A stretch of DNA of 33,879 nt from an uncultured Lachnospiraceae bacterium (GTDB taxonomy: Bacteria > Bacillota > Clostridia > Lachnospirales > Lachnospiraceae). The notes below the pieces were generated by a model. The model did not search any database, had not been told where the DNA came from, and saw nothing but the letters and a program-made list of their open reading frames with translations. Numbering within the stretch: the stretch's first letter is position 1; each line of letters opens with the position of its first letter. Below are positions 23,897-30,627 of this stretch, in pieces. Both the position numbers and the translations under genes were made by a program. Location: contig CANQHX010000013.1 of NCBI GenBank assembly GCA_947623905.1, forward strand, positions 1-33,879. Direction: 5' to 3'.

Positions 23897-25458
23897 GACA
23901 CGGAAAACGGCCCGGTCTGCCCGGTTCCGTTACGGTGCTGTGCTGCCTCATGTTTCTGGTGGGGATCTCTCTGTTCCTTGCGGTAATGGATATGATCAGC
24001 GTCCAGGGCGGAAGGATACTGTCCATGACAGGCGTTTCCGCGGCGGCGGACGGTCTGGCGGCCCAGTACGACAAAGATCTGCTGGAGCAGTATGAACTGT
24101 TTTTTCTGGACGGTACGTTCGGGGGAATGGGATTCTCCTCAGGGGAAGCCGAAACCATTTTAAAGGAGTACGCCGGGCGGCAGTTCAGCCCCAACGCGGG
24201 AATGACGAAGGGCTTCCGGCAGTGGTTTTTCCGGGTGGAAGCAAAGAAGGCTTCCCTTGAAAATATGAGTTACGCCACGGACTGCAGGGGGGCGGCTTTT
24301 CGCGGACAGGCCGTCGCCTACATGAAAAAACAGTGGCCGGCAGATGCCGCGGGAAGCGTGATGGACGCGATCCGGGGCGATCCGGTGCCGGACGATCTGG
24401 AATCCGATTATGAAAACCGCTTGAAAAACAATGAAGAGAGCATAAAGAAGGCAGAGGAAGAAGCGAAGACGCAGCAGGAAACAGAACCCCGGCAGACCGG
24501 AGCGTCGGACGGGCAGGGAGGAGCGCCTGCCGCCTCCGTGACAGAAAAAGTCCCCGTCATGAATCCCATTGAAATACTGAAACAGTTAAGAGAGCGGGGC
24601 ATCCTACAGCTGGTACTGAAGGATCCCGATCAGGTATCCCGGCGCAGGGCGGATGTGACGCAGATGGTTTCCCGCCGGAAGTATACCGACGGCGCCGGAA
24701 CGAAAGGAAACAGTTCCATATGGGAGAAAGGGCTGGACCGTCTGTTTTTTGCCCAGTATGCGGTAAAAAAATTTCCCAGCTACACCGGACAGGAAAAAAC
24801 CGATCTGGACAAAGAAAACAGGGGATTGCGGTACCAGATGGAATACATCCTGCAGGGAAAGGACTCCGATGTGGAAAACCTGAAGGCTACGGTACACGCG
24901 CTGCTGCTGGTGCGAGAGGGACTGAATTTTGCCTATCTCCTCACAGATGTGGAGAAACAGGCCCAGGCGGAAGGCGCAGCGGCGGGCCTGGCGGGAGCGA
25001 CAGGCACATGGCCGCTGATCGCGGCGTATCGGTATGGCATCCTGTTGGCGTGGGCATACGGGGAAAGCATTCTGGATGTGCGCAATCTGCTGGCGGGAGG
25101 AACCCTGTGTCCGGTAAAGACAGGAAAGTACTGGCAGCTGTCCCTGGAAAATCTGGGCAGCCTGCTGCAGGGATCCGCTGCGGCGGGAACCCTGCAGGAC
25201 AATGGCTGGTCATATGAGGAATATGTGCGCACCCTGTTTTACGGGATGGACCAGGAGACCATGACCATGCGCTGTCTGGATATGATAGAGCAAAATATAA
25301 GAAGCCGGCCGGGGAGAGAATCCTTTCAGGCAGACTGCCTGGTGTATACCGGCCAGGTTTCCATGGAGACGGTGATCCGCCGGTGGGGAGGCGGAAGCAG
25401 TACCCTGACGGTGACAGTTCCTTTTCAGGAATACGCATATGGAACGGGAGGTGAATAA
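23893..25458 (+). CDS. DUF5702-type Tad-locus protein, membrane-anchored and surface-facing
   Basis: A 521-residue protein with one N-terminal membrane segment (about 12-32, VTVLCCLMFLVGISLFLAVMDM) and a long extracytoplasmic part. It resembles DUF5702 proteins, regular companions of Tad loci in Clostridia. The segment after the membrane helix (SAAADGLAAQYDKDLLEQYELFFLDG) is characteristic. A Lys/Glu/Gln-rich linker at about 175-215 separates two halves, and a hydrophobic Ala/Gly-rich segment lies near 365-395. There is no Glu at the pseudopilin +5 position, so leader cleavage like a pilin is doubtful. It overlaps the pilin gene by four bases. Its role in the pilus is unknown; a tip or scaffold protein is possible. 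Confidence 0.8.
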   Translation: MRHGKRPGLPGSVTVLCCLMFLVGISLFLAVMDMISVQGGRILSMTGVSAAADGLAAQYDKDLLEQYELFFLDGTFGGMGFSSGEAETILKEYAGRQFSPNAGMTKGFRQWFFRVEAKKASLENMSYATDCRGAAFRGQAVAYMKKQWPADAAGSVMDAIRGDPVPDDLESDYENRLKNNEESIKKAEEEAKTQQETEPRQTGASDGQGGAPAASVTEKVPVMNPIEILKQLRERGILQLVLKDPDQVSRRRADVTQMVSRRKYTDGAGTKGNSSIWEKGLDRLFFAQYAVKKFPSYTGQEKTDLDKENRGLRYQMEYILQGKDSDVENLKATVHALLLVREGLNFAYLLTDVEKQAQAEGAAAGLAGATGTWPLIAAYRYGILLAWAYGESILDVRNLLAGGTLCPVKTGKYWQLSLENLGSLLQGSAAAGTLQDNGWSYEEYVRTLFYGMDQETMTMRCLDMIEQNIRSRPGRESFQADCLVYTGQVSMETVIRRWGGGSSTLTVTVPFQEYAYGTGGE

Positions 25459-25460
25459 AA

Positions 25461-26384
25461 GTGCCCTTTTCCCATTCACACACAAATACAGTCTGTTCTG
25501 CCAGAAAAAAAGCAAAAAAACCCCCTCAAGATTGCCGTGGCAGGAAAAAGCAACTTATCTTCCTCAAATTGTCTCGTATCATATCCGGGAAAAGGGCATT
25601 TTTATTCATCTCCCTGAAAAGCTCGCTGACGCTGGAAGCAGCGATCGCTCTGACGACATTTTTGTTCTGCATGGTCATGCTCACCGGCATACTGCAGGTC
25701 ATGCTGGTACAGATGCATCTCATGGTGCCTCTGGAGCAGACGGCCGCGCAGCTGGCCCGGGCGGCGTATGTGTACCAGGCGGAGGAATCGTCCGGCAGCG
25801 GTGCTCTGGGATATGTGGTCACCGCGGCCCGGGCGGCGTCCGTGATGAAAGGAAAAGTGAACGGAGATTATCTGAAGGATTCCGGCGTGGTCGGAGGCGT
25901 TTCGGGATTGTCTTTCTGGCAGTCGCAGCTGTCCGGGGGCAGCGGCGTCATGGACCTGGTGGTATCTTATCAGGTACGTCTGCCGTTCCAGCTGTTTGTG
26001 CTGCCGGATATTTCTGTCCGTCAGTGCTGCCGGGTGCACAGCTGGACCGGGTATGACAGGAAAACGGAAGGGCAGCAGGAGCAGATGGTGTTTGTGACGC
26101 CCAGCGGAACGGTGTATCATTGTTCGGTTACGTGTACATATCTGAAGCTGCATATCCGTTCCGTGTCCGCTTCCGCCGTGGACAGCCTGCGCAACGAATC
26201 GGGAGGAAAATACTATCCCTGCGAGCGGTGCGGGGGAGGGCGCGGCACAGTGTATATCACTGTATATGGCGACCGATACCACGGATCTCTTACCTGCAGC
26301 GGCCTGAAGCGCGGCGTGGAGAAGATCCCCATTTCCCAGGTGGGAAACAAAAAAGCCTGTTCCCGGTGCGGGCAGCAGGAATGA
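25461..26384 (+). CDS. TadE-like protein with C-terminal cysteine-rich tandem repeat
   Basis: A 307-residue protein with an unusually long basic N-terminus (about 53 residues, many Lys/Arg), one membrane segment starting SLTLEAAIALTTFLF (55-85) and an extracytoplasmic part. Glu59 corresponds to the pilin Glu+5, but the residue at -1 is Ser, not the usual Gly or Ala. The C-terminal 100 residues hold two copies of one motif: YHCSVTCTYLK then PCERCG (219-258), and YHGSLTCSGLKR then ACSRCG (273-304), giving Cys at 221, 225, 254, 257, 279, 300 and 303. This recalls short metal-binding cysteine modules. The start is GTG with GGAGG 9 bases upstream. It lies two bases after the DUF5702 gene. Confidence 0.78.
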   Translation: MPFSHSHTNTVCSARKKAKKPPQDCRGRKKQLIFLKLSRIISGKRAFLFISLKSSLTLEAAIALTTFLFCMVMLTGILQVMLVQMHLMVPLEQTAAQLARAAYVYQAEESSGSGALGYVVTAARAASVMKGKVNGDYLKDSGVVGGVSGLSFWQSQLSGGSGVMDLVVSYQVRLPFQLFVLPDISVRQCCRVHSWTGYDRKTEGQQEQMVFVTPSGTVYHCSVTCTYLKLHIRSVSASAVDSLRNESGGKYYPCERCGGGRGTVYITVYGDRYHGSLTCSGLKRGVEKIPISQVGNKKACSRCGQQE

Positions 26385-26416
26385 CGGGGGGAAACGGAGA
26401 ATAAGGAGAACACGCG

Positions 26417-26818
26417 ATGATTTCTGTGATCGTCAGCGCTTTTTTGGGCGCAAGTACATATTTTGACGTGAAAGACCGAAAGATACCGCTCTGGCTGTTT
26501 TTGCTGTTTGGCGCGGGGGCGGGACTGCATATGCTCCTTGCCGGACTGGACCTGGACAGCGCGGCGGCGCTGCTGCCGGGACTTCTCGTGCTGGGAACTG
26601 CCTTTTGTTCCCGTCAGGCAGGAACAGGAGACGGCGGGATGCTCCTTGTACTGGGCGGATATGTAGGATTCTGGACGACGCTGCAGACTATGCTGACGGC
26701 GATGGTGCTGTGCGTGGCGGCGGGGCTGCTGAAAAAGCTGTGGAAGAAGGAGAACGGGGAACAGGGTCAGCCGCTGGCGCCCTGTCTTCTCGCCGCCTAC
26801 TGGATCACGCTGATCTGA
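26417..26818 (+). CDS. Second A24 prepilin peptidase-like protein (short form)
   Basis: A 133-residue polytopic membrane protein with the two A24 aspartates: D17 in ASTYFDVKDRKIP and D72 in GTGDGGM. Hydrophobic segments are at about 1-15, 25-43, 48-62, 74-102. It is shorter than the first peptidase of the operon (175 residues), and the usual Lys after the second Asp is Gly. Both may be active on different substrates, or this one may be a partner of the TadE-like proteins on either side. AAGGAG is 8 bases before the ATG. It lies 32 bases after the TadE-like gene and 13 before the next. Confidence 0.83.
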   Translation: MISVIVSAFLGASTYFDVKDRKIPLWLFLLFGAGAGLHMLLAGLDLDSAAALLPGLLVLGTAFCSRQAGTGDGGMLLVLGGYVGFWTTLQTMLTAMVLCVAAGLLKKLWKKENGEQGQPLAPCLLAAYWITLI

Positions 26819-26831
26819 CGGGAGACAGTAT

Positions 26832-27260
26832 ATGAAGAAACGGATAAGAAAAATATTGCGGCATGGTCTCTGCGGCAGCAGCACACTGGAACTGGCGCTG
26901 ATGATGCCGGTATGCCTGAGTGTGTTCATGGGGATCATTTACCTGTGCTTTTTCCGGTACGACCAGGCAGTGTGCAAGGCCGTCTGCTGCGAAGCGGTAT
27001 TTGAAGGGGTCAAAAAAGGGACGCTGGCCGGCACGGGCAGCAGGGCGGAGGAGCAGCTGAAGGATGTCGTTGTCGCCATGAGGGAAGTGCACATGCATAC
27101 ACGGGAATCACAGGGGAAATTATACGCGGAAGCCCAGGGAACGATGAAGGCGCCCCTCCTCCCGGTTGTTTTTTCTCTTGCCGCGGAGGCAGAGGTGGAA
27201 ACGGCCCATCCGGCGGAGCTGATACGGAACATAAGATGGGGACGTTCGCTGGCGGCGTGA
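26832..27260 (+). CDS. TadE-like minor pilin
   Basis: A 142-residue protein with a short basic leader, then GSSTLELALMMPVCL (about 15-29): Gly at -1 and Glu at +5, a normal A24 cleavage site followed by one membrane helix, then a 100-residue extracytoplasmic domain. This is the TadE/TadF pattern; such minor pilins are needed for Flp pilus formation. GGGAG lies upstream at normal distance. Four cysteines cluster at the start of the mature part (MPVCL, YLCFF, AVCKAVCCEA). The stop lies inside the open frame of the following gene but before its real start. Confidence 0.83.
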   Translation: MKKRIRKILRHGLCGSSTLELALMMPVCLSVFMGIIYLCFFRYDQAVCKAVCCEAVFEGVKKGTLAGTGSRAEEQLKDVVVAMREVHMHTRESQGKLYAEAQGTMKAPLLPVVFSLAAEAEVETAHPAELIRNIRWGRSLAA

Positions 27261-27316
27261 GTGCTGTACAAAAGAGGGAGAGGAGAGAAAAAAGCGGAAG
27301 GAGAATAGAGGACAGA

Positions 27317-28570
27317 ATGATAAACCCGGAATTTGTGAGAGATATTCACAGCAATTATATGAAACTGTCCTGCGGTCAGGGGCAGATCAAAAAATATGAA
27401 TTATCTATTCTGGAACAGAATCATATAGCGGGGCTGCTTCCCATGCGGGTTTCCCACATGGATGACACGGCGGTCTTTGCCTATGAGATCAGCAATACAC
27501 AGTCTCTGGAAAGTTACTATGCCCAGCGGGACATCAACGGAGATGAACTGGTGCACACCCTGGAAGCCATTGACCGGCTGCTGCACATACTGGAGCCTTA
27601 TCTGCTGGAGATGGACCATATTATACTGGATCCCGCGTATATTTTTCTCCATCTGGACCGGAGAGAGCTGCTGTTCTGCTATTATCCCGGCTATGACGGG
27701 GAAGTGCGGGAGAGCCTGCGCAGGCTCAGCGATTTTTTTATTGATAAATTGAACCACAAGGATGCCGGGGCGGTTCAACTGGGATATCTGTTTTTCCGGA
27801 AGGCCAGAGAAGAAAATTTTAACCTGTCGGATCTGGTAAAGGGGCTGCTGGAGTCAGAGGAAATGACGGAAACGGGACTGCGGCGGCAGCAGGATGCGTT
27901 TCCCGACCCCGCCGCGGCTGGCGGCCCCGGACCGGAGAAGCCGAGTACGCCTGTGAGCGAGAGCAGGCAGGAAGACCCTTTGCCACAGATCCCGCCCCCG
28001 GAAACATTTTTCCCGGAACTGGATCCGGCTTCCTCCCATATGGAAACAACGGACAGCCATAAGAAAAAAACCGGTTTCTTTTCCTTTTTGAACAGATCGG
28101 ACAAGCATATCAGAGAGAAAAAAGAAAAGAAGCATCCCTATGTCCGGCCATCCCTGCCCGTGTATGCCGTGGAAAAAGCATTTTTTCAGGGCGGGGAGGT
28201 GCCCTCCCGGCCGGGGATCGTGAGGGAAAGCGAAGGATCAGCGGAGGAGGAAGTGCCCCGGCTGGTCCCCGTAGAGAACGGATCTGAGGAACCGGAAGGC
28301 GATAAAATGCCGGTGACGTTTCTTCTGGATCAGCTGCCGTATATCATCGGCACGCTGTCCTACGCGGTGGACGGGCTGCTGGACCGGGACGGTATCGAGC
28401 GGTTTCACGCCCGCATCCAGAAAAACGGAGACCAATATGTACTCATCGATCTGAACAGCAAGAAGGGCACATATCTGAACGGAGAAAAATGCAAAGCCGC
28501 AAAGGAATATCCTCTTCACAGCGGCGACCAGGTGACCTTCGCGCGGTATACATACCGGTTTACCCTGTGA
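27317..28570 (+). CDS. DUF6382 - FHA domain protein
   Basis: A 417-residue cytosolic protein. The N-terminal 170 residues (HSNYMKLSCGQGQIKKYELSILE... EPYLLEMDHIILDPAYIFL) fit the DUF6382 family; a long Pro/Glu- and Lys-rich, probably disordered linker (about 185-330) follows; the last 85 residues are an FHA domain, which binds phosphothreonine peptides: LPYIIGTLS, ERFHARI, DLNSKKGTYLNG. An open frame extends upstream to 27236, but ATG 27317 has GAGG 5 bases before it. It is the last gene of the pilus operon. An FHA protein here suggests control by a Ser/Thr kinase of the Hanks type encoded elsewhere; none is in the window. Confidence 0.86.
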   Translation: MINPEFVRDIHSNYMKLSCGQGQIKKYELSILEQNHIAGLLPMRVSHMDDTAVFAYEISNTQSLESYYAQRDINGDELVHTLEAIDRLLHILEPYLLEMDHIILDPAYIFLHLDRRELLFCYYPGYDGEVRESLRRLSDFFIDKLNHKDAGAVQLGYLFFRKAREENFNLSDLVKGLLESEEMTETGLRRQQDAFPDPAAAGGPGPEKPSTPVSESRQEDPLPQIPPPETFFPELDPASSHMETTDSHKKKTGFFSFLNRSDKHIREKKEKKHPYVRPSLPVYAVEKAFFQGGEVPSRPGIVRESEGSAEEEVPRLVPVENGSEEPEGDKMPVTFLLDQLPYIIGTLSYAVDGLLDRDGIERFHARIQKNGDQYVLIDLNSKKGTYLNGEKCKAAKEYPLHSGDQVTFARYTYRFTL

Positions 28571-28671
28571 ATTTTCCCGGAAAAAACCGGTATAGCAGAA
28601 GGTTCGCGGGAAATACTAGCAGAAACAAACCTATTTCATCACGGCGCGGGCCGACAGGAGGAAGAAAGAAT

Positions 28672-29862
28672 ATGCTGCTGGTAAATCACGGAACGGTATA
28701 TACGATGGAGGGATCGGTGCTGGAGGACGGATACGTGCTGTGCCGCGGCGGCAGGATCCTGGAGGTAGGACAGCGGCTGGAAAGCAGAGAACAGCTTGCC
28801 GGCCGGTTCGGGGAAGAGAAGATCCGGGAACTGGATGTATCAGGACTCAGAGTGTATCCCGGCCTGATCGAATCCCACTGCCACTGCGGCATTACAGAGG
28901 AAAAGAAAGGGCTGGAGGGAGACGACTGCAATGAGACCACGGATCCCTGCACGCCCTCCTTAAACGCCATCGACGCGATCAACCCTATGGACCTGTCCTT
29001 CAGCCAGGCGCTGTCGGCGGGGATCACCGGTCTGATGATCGGACCGGGCAGCGCCAATGTGGTAGGCGGCCGGTTTGTATACATCAAGCCCTACGGCAGA
29101 TCCATCGACGAGATGGTGGTGAAGGACCCGGCGGCCATGAAGGTGGCATTCGGGGAAAACACGAAACGCACTTACGGCATGAACGGAAATATGCCGGCCA
29201 CCCGTATGGCCATTGCCGACTTGCTCCGCAAACAGCTGCAGCAGGCTATAGATTACCGGGATCATCATCAGCCGCAGGATCCGGTGGATCTGGATATGGA
29301 GGCGTGGCAGCCGGTGCTCAGAGGGGAGATCCCCATGAAGGCCCATGTCCACAGGGCAGACGATATCCTCACTGCCATCCGCATCGGCAGGGAATTCCAT
29401 GTGCAGGTGACGCTGGAGCACTGTACGGAAGGGCATCTGGTGAAGAAACTGATCCGCGAGAGCGGCTGCATGGCGGCGGTGGGGCCTACCATGACGGCCC
29501 GCAATAAGATAGAGGTGCAGTATCTGGACTTTAAGACCGTGGGGGAACTGGCAGAGGAAGGAGTCAATGTGACGGTGATCACCGACCATCCGGTGACGCT
29601 CATCCAATATCTGCCTATCTGTGCCGGACTGGCCGCGAAGGCCGGCCTGGGGCGGCAGCGGGCCATGGAGGCCATCACCATCAACGCCGCCCGCTTCTGC
29701 GGGCTGGCGGACCGGGTGGGAAGCATCGCCCCGGGAAAAGACGCGGACATGGCCATCTATGACGGCAGTCCCATGGAAGTGTTCACACATACCTGCTATA
29801 CGATCATCAACGGAGAGGTGGTATGGAGCCGCCAGGAGGGCATGAAGAAAAAATCTTCGTGA
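28672..29862 (+). CDS. Imidazolonepropionase-like amidohydrolase
   Basis: A 396-residue cytosolic metal-dependent hydrolase. Metal-ligand pattern: HCHCG (H69, H71), KAHVHRADD (H225, H227), TLEHCTEGH (H250) and ITDHPV (D305). Family blocks include GLRVYPGLIESHCHCG near the start and NAARFCGLADRVGSIAPGKDADMAIYDG near the end, the composite beta-sandwich typical of amidohydrolases. It belongs to the broad imidazolonepropionase/prolidase-like subgroup; the true substrate is unknown (candidates are cyclic amides or dipeptides). The start has GGAGGAAG upstream; an in-frame opening at 28489 overlaps the FHA gene and is not used. It is 101 bases after the FHA gene with no clear terminator between them, so some read-through from the pilus operon is possible. 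Confidence 0.87.
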   Translation: MLLVNHGTVYTMEGSVLEDGYVLCRGGRILEVGQRLESREQLAGRFGEEKIRELDVSGLRVYPGLIESHCHCGITEEKKGLEGDDCNETTDPCTPSLNAIDAINPMDLSFSQALSAGITGLMIGPGSANVVGGRFVYIKPYGRSIDEMVVKDPAAMKVAFGENTKRTYGMNGNMPATRMAIADLLRKQLQQAIDYRDHHQPQDPVDLDMEAWQPVLRGEIPMKAHVHRADDILTAIRIGREFHVQVTLEHCTEGHLVKKLIRESGCMAAVGPTMTARNKIEVQYLDFKTVGELAEEGVNVTVITDHPVTLIQYLPICAGLAAKAGLGRQRAMEAITINAARFCGLADRVGSIAPGKDADMAIYDGSPMEVFTHTCYTIINGEVVWSRQEGMKKKSS

Positions 29863-29887
29863 CAACCGCTCACATTTACGGTATACT
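29859..29887 (+). promoter_or_regulatory. Promoter of pth (and mfd)
   Basis: GTGACA (29859-29864), 17-base spacer, TATACT (29882-29887). It starts at the end of the amidohydrolase gene and would give a leader of about 125 bases that includes the hairpin 29914-29954. Confidence 0.55.
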
Positions 29888-29913
29888 CTCTCATATAGAA
29901 ATGCAAATACTGT

Positions 29914-29954
29914 CATGCTAAGACCCGGGAACTGGATTTTCGGGTCTTAGCATG
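29914..29954. terminator. Perfect 14-base-pair hairpin in the pth leader
   Basis: CATGCTAAGACCCG (29914-29927) and its exact inverse (29941-29954) with a 13-base loop. It is not followed by a T-run on the plus strand (CTGTTGACAG), so it may be a weak terminator of the amidohydrolase transcript or a structured leader of pth rather than a standard terminator. Confidence 0.45.
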
Positions 29955-30019
29955 CTGTTGACAGATCAATGGCAATAAAAGACGCGGGACATCCTTTGCG
30001 GGGGAAACGGAGGGGAAAC

Positions 30020-30595
30020 ATGTATCTGATCGCGGGACTGGGCAATCCGGAGAAAAAATATGAGAATACCCGGCACAATATCGGTTTTGACGCCATAGAT
30101 GCGCTGGCGGCCAAATATAATATAACGTGTGGGGAAAAGAAATTCCGGGGTCTGTGGGGCACCGGTTTTATCCAGGGGCAGAAGGTGATGCTCTTGAAGC
30201 CCCAGACGTATATGAATCTCAGCGGGGAGAGTATTGGCAGCGCGGTGAACTACTACGGACTGGATCCGGCGGAGCAGGTGCTGGTGCTCTGCGACGACGT
30301 GCATCTGTCGGAGGGACAGCTGCGCATCCGCAAAAAAGGCAGCGCCGGGGGCCATAATGGTCTGAAAAATATCATCGCCCATCTTCAGGGAGAAGAATTT
30401 TCCCGCATCCGCATCGGCGTGGGAGAAAAGCCGGAACAATATGATATGGCGGATTATGTGCTGGGACATTTTACCTCCGGGCAGCGCGGCGTCATGGATC
30501 AGGCAGTACAGGACGCGGTCCGGGCAGTGGAGATGATCCTGTCTCAGGGCATGGAAGCGGCGATGAATGCATTTAACAGAAAACAGGTACAGTAG
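30020..30595 (+). CDS. pth: Peptidyl-tRNA hydrolase
   Basis: A 191-residue cytosolic enzyme that frees tRNA from peptidyl-tRNAs dropped by ribosomes. All family blocks are seen: YLIAGLGNPEKKYENTRHNIGF (with the catalytic His of TRHN), LKPQTYMNLSG, LCDDVHLSEGQLRIRKKGSAGGHNGLKNI (catalytic Asp and the GHNG Asn) and FSRIRIGVGEKP. The frame opens at 29969, but ATG 30020 has GGAGGGGAA directly upstream and matches the normal N-terminus. It is followed 32 bases later by mfd, a common gene order in Firmicutes. Confidence 0.97.
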   Translation: MYLIAGLGNPEKKYENTRHNIGFDAIDALAAKYNITCGEKKFRGLWGTGFIQGQKVMLLKPQTYMNLSGESIGSAVNYYGLDPAEQVLVLCDDVHLSEGQLRIRKKGSAGGHNGLKNIIAHLQGEEFSRIRIGVGEKPEQYDMADYVLGHFTSGQRGVMDQAVQDAVRAVEMILSQGMEAAMNAFNRKQVQ

Positions 30596-30627
30596 GGGCG
30601 GCGCGAACGCTCCGGAAGAGGGAATAC

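Noticed and set aside
28571-28671. Terminator between the FHA gene and the amidohydrolase
   Set aside because: The short inverted repeats there (TTTCCCG/CGGGAAA) are widely spaced and not followed by a T-run.
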